A DNA stretch of 64,000 nt from Membranipora membranacea (Eukaryota > Bryozoa > Gymnolaemata > Cheilostomatida > Membraniporidae). This document shows, in pieces, positions 23,575 to 34,769 of the stretch. A program made the translations under genes and the position numbers. Below the pieces are notes generated by a model. That model ran no database searches. It was given only the letters and a program-made list of their open reading frames with translations, and had not been told where the DNA came from. Numbering within the stretch: position 1 is the stretch's first letter; each line of letters begins with the position of its first letter. The stretch is taken from contig OU612066.1 in the NCBI GenBank assembly GCA_914767715.1, positions 16,373,001-16,437,000 on the forward strand. The letters are read 5' to 3'.

Positions 23575-25850
23575 TCCATGAGAACTTGTGATGAGTCGGT
23601 CACACCACATCTAGTATTAACATAGACAAACCCCAAATTTCATCATGTCACAAATTGTCCTCCACAAACATTATTGATGTGGGTTCGCTTCCCATTTTTA
23701 CCAAGTCTCCTGGTTGAAACATCGTCCTGGTTATCATAAGTTTGATATCACAGAGGTGGTGTAGATCATTATTCTAGTCAATAATTTGGCGTATCTTAAA
23801 TAGGAAGATTAGTCTGCGCCCCTCCCAACAGCCCCTGAACAAAATTCACCTGTGTTCTTTGCTAAGTATACTTGCAAAAAACTGCTATTAACAATGCACT
23901 GTGTGGTAGAAAAGCAGCTTAATCTTTTAAGGATTAATAATTGCAATTAATCTCTGAAAAAAAAACCTTTCTCTAGCAGTGAATTATTCACATACAAAGT
24001 TTTTGTTCTGGTTTAGTTCTAACCGTGCAACATTGAAGACTATGTTGAGCCAATAATTACATTCATTGAGAATAGGTGTGAAATTGACGTGAGAGTTTAT
24101 GGAAAGCTGCAAAAAAGGCTGATAAAAATAAGGCGTGTCATTCTAAACTAAATTACGAATGATGCCGATGCCTGACATGTCAGCCTATTTATTTGTAAAC
24201 TGCTGTATGGCTGTTTCTTTCTACTGATGTTGACAAACACTGTACATTCAGCTAGTAGATGCAGCTGCTGCAGCAGCAATACATTTTTTTTATGCTTCTA
24301 TAGCTCGTTATGTTGGAGGGACAATTTTATGGGAATTTTAGGACATTTATTATTAAAAGACATCAATGTTGTCTGTTTATCAGCGTATCAATTTTTGGTT
24401 TCCCACTTCAAGGAGGAATAAAGAGAGAAATTACAACAACATTTGATTTAGCTGATGACCTGTACTGTTCAGTGGTACAGTGCAGTTTAGCTCAGTTAAG
24501 TGGTACGCACCACTGCTTGTTGTATGCAGATGTTCAGAGAATCTCGAGGTATTCAGAAACAATTAATCTTCAGAATGTACTTATGTGTTCGTCACAAGGT
24601 CTACCCAATGAAGTTCATGGTCACAACTCAGCTGCCCTTTGTTAACGAAATCCTGGCAAAAAACAGTAACTCTCGCATCTGTCAGGCCACAAGCTCATAG
24701 TTGTAAGCCTTCAGTTCATTCATCCTTACTGCAGGCCAATCTCGGTTACTCTTACAGCTAACACACTTAGATTATGGGAATCAGAAAAAAAATTGTATCT
24801 CCAGCGAACTGTAAGTTCTAGGCAGGTTATAAACAGGTAATCAATAAAGCAATAAAGGTCAATTGACAGAAGCTCCATCTGGTTATAAGGTTATCGCAAC
24901 GGTAAGCATGTATTTGGTATGAATCTTCTAAATTTTAACATTTTTCTTAAAATGGGCAGGAAATGGAAGGGAATTTGTGTTACCGTCCAAACTGTGATGC
25001 CTTGCAAAAGGTATATTCTAGTATAAAACATCAATATTTTTTCTTTGACAACAACATAATGAAAGGCCATATGAGCAAAACTTTGTTCTTCCTTCTCTTT
25101 CTCCCAATCCCAGCCTCCATTCCCTCTCATATTCTTCATGTAACTGATTTTATTGAATGCTTCCGTAGATAAAGATTTTGAAAGGATATATAAAAGTATG
25201 CAATGAGGAGAGAAACATATTTTCATGTTACTTTTTATTTAAAAGATGTCTGGTTAAATTTGTCTTAGATTCCCCAAGTGACTTAATTACCCAGGATTTT
25301 CAAAGGCAAACGTCACTGATAGCATACATCATCATCTTTTCTTTCCACTAATTTCTAGCCAAGCCAAAAAAAGCCTTTACCGGTCGTATCAATGTGTGAT
25401 GTTAACGTGTTTGAGCTCCAAAGAATCGATGATTATGGTGGAAAGTACTACAACGTTGGCAGACTTGGCGATTTCAGACTCGTCAAGCACCGCAGTAAGC
25501 CATAAATAGAGTTTCATTAACAACCACATAAAACGGTACTTGGCCAATTTTGACATTGCTTTCTAGATGGCTGGCTGGAAACTGAGAAATAGAAAAAACT
25601 TTCGCATAAAATATTTTGATATTGTTCTGACTAATACAAATAAGTTTATGGGCTAAGTTGGGTAAACTGTAACATTACATTTGAAACATCAGTATTTATA
25701 ATCTTTGAGAATATGTTTTGTAATGCGTTGCTTATTCTAATTACAGGTGGGGGAAAGAAGAGTGTACTCTGTGCTTTCGGAAGCAGGTTTCCTAAACTGC
25801 GACTTACTGCAATCGATTCGTGTACAAGAGATATTTGGTTTTGTTGGTAG
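23575..25850 (+). pseudogene. Secreted-protein family, copy C' (3' half fused to an upstream flank)
   Basis: The left part, 23575 to about 24856, is the upstream flank of a unit (compare 29880-31650). It joins directly to the last 45 bp of exon 3 (24857-24901), followed by intact exon 4 (25359-25494) and exon 5 (25747-25850, stop TAG after DIWFCW) with AATAAA at 25891-25896. Exons 1, 2 and most of 3 are missing, so there is no start codon or signal peptide. A deletion or unequal exchange between units explains it. Confidence 0.75.
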
Positions 25851-26331
25851 TAAAAATACAGTTTTTCTCCCAAAAAACATGTTAGACGAAAATAAAGGTC
25901 CAACAAGTTAAACACTCAACATATCACTAATTTCATGTTTCCCAAACTAAGTCATATGCCATAATACCAACAAATGTACTGACATCTATACTGTTTGGAA
26001 CATATTTATCATACTGTTCTATCAGCGATGATAAAAATTCTTTGAAGACCTTAAGTGGGTATCAAACACCTGTACTCAGGAGAGTACGTTCTCAACTCAA
26101 ACCATATCATATCCTCTCCCAAGACAAGACAAGACAAGACAAGATAAGGGTCTTGACATTGTTATGTAAGATCCATAGACCTACTAATAATAAACCTAGA
26201 CAGGTGACCTGCGCAGCTGAAGTGAGGCCTATAATAACCGGAATTCCCCAAGACATAACGTTACTGTGTTTTGCACAGTGAGCGCTGCAATGAATGGTTT
26301 TACTATATGAGCATGACTGATTATTAGCTAT

Positions 26332-26680
26332 AATGTCATTTTTCTCATAGATATATCGAAGACTGATGCCTACAAGTTAATTTTATCTGGAGGGTGATGT
26401 AACAAGCAACTTCATAGTCTCTGAACTTTTTCTCTAGCTCAAATATTGAATGAGATAGGACCATCAGAAGCCAGCAATATCTGTAAACGGTGATACATTA
26501 TTTAAGCATTGCAGCAAGAAAATAGCATTTTTCTCACAGATTCATCGAGAAATTATGCAAGCAAGTTAATTTTATGTGAAATGTGATGGACCAAGCCAGC
26601 TGTAAGTCTTTGAATTTTGTATCTGACTCAAATATTGAGTGAGTTATGTCCATTAGAAGTCGGAAATATCATGACTCAAT
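26332..26680. repeat. Subterminal duplication inside the P-like element
   Basis: Two diverged copies of about 160 bp (26332-26490 and 26520-26680) share TTTTTCTCA-AGAT, AAGTTAATTTTATxTG and CTCAAATATTGA. A third copy in inverted orientation lies at about 27690-27865 and forms the inner part of the right terminal repeat. Confidence 0.65.
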
Positions 26681-27086
26681 GACTGACTGTTGCATGAAAA
26701 TATTTGTTTATGCGTTCTGAAAGACACAGGCCTTACCATGGGGGTGTGCTGCAATCAGTTGATGACTCAAAGCATGGCTAGCTAAAAATAGCTATAACTC
26801 CTATATACTCCTTTTAAATTTTCACATCACACAACAAGCTATATATATTGAAAGAACTAATAAAAGCAAGATAGTGTTGCTAAAAATTTTAAGAGGCTTG
26901 GACTTGATGTTTCTTATGACGGGGGTGTAACAAAAACCCCAAACATCATGTTCTGGTATGATTCTTAGTTTAGTTTACTTTTTTTTCACTCATAAAAGAT
27001 CTGCAACTAGTACCAACCACCCTTCTAGATTTACAAAATTACCACATGCATAAACCTCACCTTCTATAGGGACCAACATTGATTGA

Positions 27087-27545
27087 ATGGGCTTATTCGA
27101 TTACTTTGTAGGAGGGTATGTCATCCGCTCGACAAAACTGAATTGTTCAGTCTGTAGAGATTCACTTATAGATACAGACACTAACGACCTAAATGATGAT
27201 ACTACACTGGTGTCCGTCAAGAATAGGGGCGGGCTTGTTGTACTTTCTCCCAACACAAAGAAGCTCTTCGTAGTGAGCGAGCAACTGCTCCGCAATTATA
27301 TAACATGCAATGGTGTTGACACAAACATACTTATCAAAACCCGAAACAGATTCCTCAACCATATTCTTTTAGGAAATTTGCATGGATTTATGAAATTTGC
27401 TGTGCATTCTACTTCAACAATCAGATCCCTTATCCATCAATACATAATGATACGAGTTCATTACGAAACCCAGAAGATAACATCAGAGAAAAATGAAAAT
27501 ATCCGATCTAAAATCAATAGATTGGTAATATATCAGCATCAGTAA
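27087..27545 (+). CDS. C-terminal fragment of a P-element/THAP9-type transposase
   Basis: A 152-codon frame begins MGLFDYFVGGYVIRS and carries the pattern GGYV...LNCSVCRDSL...VKNRGGLVVLSP...SEQLLRNYI. This resembles the C-terminal region of P-element and THAP9 transposases (GYV, then C-x2-C, then a GGL-x-xPS motif). The THAP DNA-binding domain and catalytic core are absent from the 1.86-kb element, so this is the last exon of an internally deleted copy and cannot act alone. The first ATG may be internal to the ancestral protein. Family assignment rests on remembered motifs. Confidence 0.6.
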   Translation: MGLFDYFVGGYVIRSTKLNCSVCRDSLIDTDTNDLNDDTTLVSVKNRGGLVVLSPNTKKLFVVSEQLLRNYITCNGVDTNILIKTRNRFLNHILLGNLHGFMKFAVHSTSTIRSLIHQYIMIRVHYETQKITSEKNENIRSKINRLVIYQHQ

Positions 27546-28139
27546 CTGGTCTATCTATGCATATCATGATATAAAGTACGCAACTCATACTTCCAGTGGT
27601 ACATCTGGATGTTCAGTTGCATAATAAGAATAAGACTTCTCATTTATTATTACAACCAATACAAGACACATTATTTATCTTCTGTTGCTCCTTGCTATAA
27701 TGTATCAACGTTTACAGATATTGCCGACTTCTAATGGTTGTATCTCATTCAATGTTTAAGCTAGAGAAAATATTCAGAGACTATGGCGTTGCTTGGTACA
27801 TCACCTTTCAGATAAAATTAACTTGTAGGCATTGGTCTACGATATCTCTATGAGAAAAATGCCATTAAAGCTAATAATCAGTCACGCTCATATAGTAAAA
27901 CCATTCATTGCAGCATGCACTGTGCACAGCGCAGTAACATTGTGTCATTCGGGAATTCCAGTTATTATAGGCCTCACTGCTCACTGTATAAGCTCTATAT
28001 CTGTCACCTGTCTAGGTTTATTATTAGTAGGTCTATGGTAAGATCCATAAACCTTTTACCAAAATAATACATCTGTGGTAGAATCTCTACACTGAAGCTA
28101 AAGTAGGCCCAATCAGAGTTCTTTATTTTATTTCGGACA

Positions 28140-28560
28140 TAACATAAACATTAAAGGGGATTAAATGCATACAAATTTTGAACAACAAACAAGTACTGTA
28201 ACTGTATTAGCCAGAGATCCATAATCCATTGAGGATCAGACTATTGATCAGGTTCAAAGAAATGAGATTTAGATACCCAGAAAATCAGTGCCAACGCCTT
28301 TTTTATCATTGAATCTTTCTTAGGAACATACGCTGCCAGCATGTTGAAGTCACATTTTTATACATAGCCGACATTTTTTTATATTTTAGTTCATCAATTC
28401 TTTTTTTTGTTATTTGAATATTTTAATGTTTTTAAACATTTTTGCTTATTAAGTTTTGTTTATCTTATTTTGCTGATTAAATTTTACTATTTCAATTTGC
28501 CATTTATATTTTATTACTTCAATTTACAGATTTTGCAGTTTCTGTTTGTCTGCCACTTCA
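28140..28560 (+). repeat. About 400-bp duplicate of the 3' flank of the receptor-like pseudogene
   Basis: The sequence (AAATGCATACAAATTTTGAA, GTATTAGCCAGAGATCCATA, ATCATTGAA-CT-TCTTAGGA, ending in T-rich DNA and GCAGTTTCTGTTT) recurs at 40325-40745, directly after the pseudogene. It could be the remnant 3' UTR of a second receptor-like copy, or a dispersed repeat. Confidence 0.6.
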
Positions 28561-28609
28561 TTTAACAACTTTCACAATCTTAGTTTTCTCAGACATGAGA
28601 TAATGAATA

Positions 28610-28654
28610 CATATACATACATGCATGCATGCACGCACGCACGCACGCATACAT

Positions 28655-28685
<31 letters not shown>

Positions 28686-28686
28686 T
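28610..28686. repeat. CATG/CACG/CA microsatellite
   Basis: A compound simple repeat of ATACATGCATGC, then CACG units, then CA units. Alternating purine-pyrimidine sequence of this kind can form Z-DNA. The open frame across it (poly-His/Thr) is not a gene. Confidence 0.9.
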
Positions 28687-28689
28687 ATT

Positions 28690-29469
28690 CTATCTCTTGT
28701 AGTTATGCAAATAATATATTTCCTCTTTAACTTATATTCATTCTCAAGCTTTCTTTTTTATCTTTTTTTTATTTTCGGCACTATTTGGAAAACATCCCGC
28801 TACAGGAATGAAATAGACTGCCAATAAAAGTGTTAAAAAAGGAAAATGATCATCGACTTAAATATTTTAATTAAATACCATATTGTCCGATTGTCCTTTA
28901 GCTGTTTGCTATAGCAATAAATAATTGTAAGTGCATGTATGCATTGTTGTAAAACCAGAATATTAAACCAAATACAGCAATACTTAATCAACTAAATGTT
29001 TGACAAGTTTCTGAGCATTCCATCCTGCTGTGATTTAAGCCTTTTCTGTTACTCTGAAACTACTTATCCCACATAAAAAATTCCTTCACTGACTCGCTGG
29101 TAGTAGTCTGACTAACATTTTATTCGAAAAAGTTTTTAACTCATAATAGGCTAATTGATGCATGAATTTACCTCATGCAAAATCATAATGACAGACTATG
29201 CAGTTTTACATACAACGTAGGCTACATTGTGTGCAACAATAGACAGTTTTCTGAGCTCTGATTTAGGCCTCAATTCAGAGTTGTCCTCTCTCCAGTTTGG
29301 TACTTTTAACACACGCATAGGAAAAACATGCTGAAAAGAGGGTTATCTTGATAACTGCTTATAATAGGATAAAAATTACATTTGATTCAGAATCTGCAGC
29401 ATTGAAACCTCCTACGGACATTGAAATATCTCAAAATGGAAAGACTCAATAAATAATCGCTTTGATCGA
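28690..29469. other. No feature seen
   Basis: AT-rich DNA without a convincing exon, repeat boundary or inverted repeat. Paralogous unit D flank becomes recognisable at about 29470. Confidence 0.4.
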
Positions 29470-31892
29470 TTTAGATCTAAATAATCTCTCGCTGTTCATC
29501 ATGCTGACAGCAAATTTTTTAATTTGAATGACAGCTTCGGTCCAAAACTATTGTTCAAAATTTGGATTTCATTTGTTAAAGTTTTGTCAACCAGGATCTG
29601 GAAGCTGGTAAAATTATTGATGGAAGAGACAGTACATGACCAAAATGGTATGATATTATAGAATATTATAGTTCTGATATAATTGAGGTTGCATCGGATG
29701 AAGAGTCAGGAATTGCCTTATTGCTGTTGCAAAAATCAAAAATGTCCCTCTTCCAGTTAGTTCTAAGTTCCCTGTATAAGGTGGAAACAAAAACTAAACA
29801 AATACCTCACCAATAAGACAAAGATGGCCTTATTTAAAAATATCATATTTTGCCCAAACCTGTCAAACTCTGCTTGCATGAGGACATGTGGTGAGTCTGT
29901 CACAGCACATCTAGCATTAACATAGACGAACCTCAAATTTCAATATCTCAAAAATTGTCGTCCACAAACAAGGGTTCGCTTCCCATTTTTACCGAGTCTC
30001 CTGGTTTAAACATCATCCTGATTATAGAGGTGGTGTAGAACATTTTTTTGGTCAATGTTTCTGAGCCCCTCCCGACAACACCTAGCCGGAGAAGTATAAG
30101 AGAGTTGTGGTATAATTCTTTACGTATTCATATCGAATACCATCTCATCACAAGACATGTCTAAGTGCTCAGATGCTGCAAGTATGCGTTTGTGGCATTA
30201 TATCACCAGCGTGTAAAGAGAATGCCAATCGCCATAAACACCGAGATATGATTGAGCAAGCACAACAATAAATAACGCTGGACACGGAAGAGAAAACGCA
30301 TCCTAGTACCTGGAGTAGACGTGACATGCATGCAAAAAATCTATTTTACAAAAAACCATAACAGCTAAATGAGCAAAATAAATTATTGTATAGCTTCTAA
30401 GGTGAGCCTAGCACTATTGGTTTGGTAAACAATAAATAAGGAGGAAATTACAAGTAGCATTTACGTAATTGCAGATGTTAAATAGAGGATTAATTGTTAA
30501 ATGAATAATCTTTGATGACAATCCCTGTGTCTTTGGGATAAGAATTACCCAATGAGAGGCTATGAGCAAAAATCACCTGCGTTTTTTGCTACGTATACTT
30601 GGAAAAAACTGCTAATAACAACGCACTGTGCGGTAGAAAATCAGCTTAATATTTTGAGGATTAATTTGCCATTAATCTCTGGAAAAAAACACCTTGCTCT
30701 AGTAGTGAATTACAATGTAGGAATGGTGGCATTAATAATTATTCACATACAACGTTTTTGTTCTGGTTTACTTCTAACTGTGCAACATCGAAGACTGTGT
30801 TGAGCCAATAATTACATTTCTTGAGAATTGGTGTGAAATTGCCATGAGACATAATGGAAATCTGTCAAAAAAACTGATAAGAAAATATAAAGTGGGCAAA
30901 CTACAAATGCTGCCAATGCACGACATGTCAATCTATTCTTGACTATTTATTGGTAACTTGCTGTATGGTTGTATTGTATTGTATGGTCGAATCTTTCTAC
31001 TGATGTTGATTAACACTGTACATCCAGCTAGTAGATGCATCTGCTGCAGCAGCAGTAGTGTATTCTTTTTGATGTTTCTATAGCTCGTTATCTTGAAGGG
31101 ACAATTTCATGGGAATTTAAGGACATTTATTTATTAAAAGAACCATATTAATGTTGTCTATTTATCAGCGTATCAATTTTTGGTTTCCCACTTCAAGGAG
31201 GAATAAAGAGATAAATTACAACAACATTTTTTTTAGCTGATGACCTGTACTGTTCAGTGGTACAGTGCAGTTCAGCTCAGTTAAGTGGTACGCACCACTG
31301 CTTGTTGTATGCAGATGTTCAGTGAATTTAGAGTTATTGAGAAACAATTAATCTTCAGAATGTACTTATGTGTCTACCCAATGTGTCTACCCAATGAAGA
31401 TCATGGTCACAACTCGCCTGCCCTTTGTTAACAAAATCCTGGCAAAAAAACAGTAACTCTCGCATCTGTCAGGCCACAAGCTTCTAATTTTAATTCAATT
31501 CATTGCATTCAATTCCTTCATCCTTACTGCAGGCCAATCTCGGTTACTTTTACAGCAACACATTGAGATTATGTGAATCAGTAAAACAAAATTTATATGA
31601 CCAGAGAACTGTAAGTTCTAGACAGGTAATAAACAGGTAATCAATAATGCAGTGGAATTCATTTCCCGTCTGCTATCAACCGTCATGATGATCAAAAAGC
31701 CTTTTATAAAAAAAATTTCATATTTGCACCATTATTTGGGACATTTCAGTTTTTTATGACTGTTTGTTGAACCATTATAAGCATCACCAACCATTTGGAA
31801 AATATGAGAGAAATTATCTGATAGTGCCAGAAGCTGTAGACCTCAACTGGTTGTTAATCTTCTCAAAAGCGGACAAAGGATACTAAAAGCTC
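29470..31892 (+). repeat. Duplicated upstream flank of unit D
   Basis: No gene seen. Markers in order: the AACCAGGATCTGGAAGCTGG block (about 29590, inverted in unit A near 7960), GTCTCCTGGTTTAAACATC (about 29995), GCACAACAATAAATAACGCT (about 30260), CAGCTAGTAGATGCATCTGC (about 31024), the GTGGTACGCACCACTGC palindrome (about 31286) and the ACAGGTAATAAACAGGTAAT block (about 31621). Confidence 0.65.
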
Positions 31893-32010
31893 AAGGACAA
31901 TGAATTTTTATCACCCTTTATTTTAATGAATTGATGTTTGAATTTGAGCTACTTGCTTCATTCCTATAGTTCAACCCAGTTCAATCAGTCTACACACAGC
32001 ACTATTTAAA
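31893..32010 (+). promoter_or_regulatory. Conserved 5' flank of copy D exon 1
   Basis: Same block as in A-C: GGACAATGAATTTTTATCAC, TTTGAGCTACTTGCTTC, TTCAACCCAGTTCAATC, then ACTATTTAAAATG. Candidate promoter and 5' UTR. Confidence 0.4.
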
Positions 32011-34720
32011 ATGTTTACTATGAGAGAATTTCTTCTTTACTATATAGCAATAATTGGTAAGCCTGTACATCATTCAATACAACAAATTATTAAATAGGAT
32101 TTGTTGTTGCTGCTTAGTATTATAAATTGAATTGGGTTTTTTCAGATTGAGAAATGGCTTATCTCCAGGATGTATTTATTGTATTATCATCTAAAGCCAG
32201 CCCGATGGGAGCACTTGATCAACACCCATTCGCCCTTTGCTATAGAGGTTTTAGCAAAACAGTAGTAGCTCTGTTATTATGCTAGCTATATGCGTCCATA
32301 CATCGCAGCCACTAACTCCCTAGCTGTATGCTTCCATACATCGCAGCCACTAACTCCCTAGCTGTATGCTTCCATACATCGCAGCCACTAACTCCCTAGC
32401 TGTATGCTTCCATAAGTCACAGCCACTAACTTCCTGTCATGAGATGACTAGCACACATCCTTGTTATATAGAGTCAATCACACACAATCTGTTAGCTCAT
32501 GTTAAAGGGTAGTGAGAAAAAAAGATTAAGATAAAAATAATTACCTATGGCTTGGCTGGGTCGATGTGAGCATCATTGCAGCTCTTCAATTAGAGAAGAA
32601 AAATAGCTGCAGCGCTTTCATACCTAACATATATCAACGACGTTGGTATCCACTTCACAATCTATTCTAGCTTTGCCACTAAGGTTCATAATGTGCTCTC
32701 ACGTGAGAATTATTCTTAGATTCGATTTGCATATGGATGGTTGATGAATATGAGCTCATGAGAGCTCATGAGAACTTATGCCAATAAAGTAATAAAAAAA
32801 TGAAAATGCAGATTTTTTGGTCAGCTTAAAATCATTATTATAATGAAAAACATAATACTTCTGTTAGCAGAAGCCATACCCAATGAGAATGTGAGTTTTA
32901 AATTGATTTAGCTTTTCCTGCAAAAACAAGAACAATGCCCTAAATCCTTGCTTTGATAAAATTTGTATTACTAATGTTTATTGACAGCCCTCTCTGATGC
33001 CTGCCCTGAACTAAGTATAAGAGAAGAAAGAGTAACAAGCTACGAGGCAATGCGAAAATGGGATGATAATCATTCTGCTGACCAAGCAACCTTTGATGAT
33101 GTATCCAAAGAGTTAATATTGTTAACAAGAACACACACTCAAAGATATGGTAAATAGGACAAACAATTTTTGATTTAACTACAACTTTCGAAAGCGGAAA
33201 CAGAAGAGCAGAGGAGATAATGGGCATGAGGAATGTGCATCAATAAAAGAAAACTAGATCACTAGAGATTGGATATTCGTTTCTAAATTTTCTGCCTACA
33301 CTGCTTACTTGGACCCTATGGTTGAGGGGCAACTTCAAAATCAAATATAATTTTTTAAAAAGATCTTAATGTTTTAGAGCATTTGTGACCATCTTGAGAA
33401 CCTATGAGCTTGTATTTTGTTGCTACTTCTACTAAAACTCGATACATGGTTATACACTGCACTTGTCATTTCTGCTCCACGAATAATGACAAGCGTAGTG
33501 GGCGACCACCTGGAGCCGCAATTATTTATTTGGTTTAAGCCCTTTCCCTCAGCCATAATAATATTATTTACTCATTTATCACTTGTTCTTAGCTACATAT
33601 TTTGTTCCTTAGGTTTGTGGTTCATGGAAGTAATTTGTAGTTGATTTCTACAGGCCATGTAGTATGAAACATTATAGCAGTAGGCAAACAATCACCATAT
33701 AATACATCATATAATACAGGAAAGGAAGGCACTAATTTATCCAGCCAGAGATGCTTTTGAACCAGGGCGTAATATTTATTTGTTTGTTTAAAGCCCTTTC
33801 CCTCAGCCATAATAAAATTTGCTTTTGATTTCTTTTGATTTAGTATTAATAACTGTTTTAGAGCACGAATATGAATTTGCAAGCAGTGATGTCTATGAAC
33901 TACCTGGTGATAACAGACTTTTCTTCATCATACACATTTACAACGAAAAATGGGCTGGTGGTTATTCAATGTACTCTCGTGGTCAATTGACAGAAGCTCC
34001 AAATGGTTACACTGTTATAACAATGGTGAGCAAATATTTTCAGGTATGATTATTTCTGCCATCCATGCTGACCTGCAAAAGGAATATTCTGGTATTAAAC
34101 ATTCATCTCCCAATCTCAGCCTCCAGACCCACATAATTGTTCCCTAAAAATATATAAATATATATATTATCTTTTTATTTTCCTTCCAGCCAAGCCGAGA
34201 AAAGCCGTTACCGATAGTGTCAATGTGTGATGATAATGTTTTTGAACTCCAGAGAATCAATTTTTATGGCAGAAAGTTTTACAATGTTGGTGGAATCGGT
34301 GACTTCAGACTCATCAAGCACCGCAGTAAGTTATTGATAGAATATGTGGTCAAGAACTCCCACAAACAATGTTTAATTATTTATCCTGGCTATTTCTGAT
34401 CATGCTGAATTACCTTTAGCCGGTCTTTCAAAGTCAGAAACACATTTTTCCTTATTCACTTAACAAAGAAAGCATGATAGCACTTACTACCACCCTCCCT
34501 GCTTTCACACGTAAACTAATTGGATAGTAATCTGCATAAATTTGTGCTTATGGATGTAATAAGTTAATATTTATTTACAGTATTGTTTGTAATATTGCTT
34601 ATTCTGTTTACAGGTGGAGGAAAGAAGAGTGTACTCTGTGCGTTTGGAAGCAGGTTTCCAAAACTGCGGCTTACCGCCCTCAATTCGTGTACTAGAGATG
34701 CTTGGATCTTTTTGTATTAA
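32011..34720 (+). CDS. Secreted-protein family, copy D (intact, five exons)
   Basis: Exons 32011-32056, 32988-33149, 33862-34025, 34190-34325 and 34614-34720 have GT/AG borders and matching phases and total 615 bp (204 residues plus stop). The leader is MFTMREFLLYYIAII, a plausible signal peptide. Cysteines and core motifs match copy A: DACPEL, YELPGDNRLFF, SMCDDNVFEL, FRLIKHR, SVLCAFGSRFPKLRLTA and SCTRDAW, with the stop soon after. The middle of exon 2 differs sharply from A and B (KWDDNHSADQATFDDV against KWDVGYPLVQASFDAV), so D and C form a second subfamily. AATAAA is at 34764-34769. Function unknown; probably secreted. Confidence 0.8.
32283..32434. repeat. 38-bp tandem repeat, four copies, in intron 1 of copy D
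   Basis: Units start at 32283, 32321, 32359 and 32397 (TAGCTGTATGCTTCCATACA and CGCAGCCACTAACTCCC). Units A, B and C carry the sequence once, so the expansion is private to D. Confidence 0.9.
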
Positions 34721-34769
34721 AGTAAAAATAAAATACAGTTTTGCAAATATCATTTATGACTTTAATAAA

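Larger units (their letters stand above)
26174..28037. mobile_element. P-like DNA transposon, internally deleted (1,864 bp)
   Basis: The ends are CATAGACC and GGTCTATG at the tips of inverted repeats of roughly 300 bp (CTAGACAGGTGAC, AGTGAGGCCTATAATAAC and TTTTTCTCATAGA on both sides). It is flanked by the 8-bp duplication GTAAGATC at 26166-26173 and 28038-28045. Eight-bp duplications, CA...TG termini and the enclosed transposase fragment together indicate the P superfamily. It sits just downstream of copy C'. Confidence 0.85.

Noticed and set aside
28546-28827. 93-codon frame with His/Thr repeats
   Set aside because: It is produced by the CACG/CACA microsatellite.
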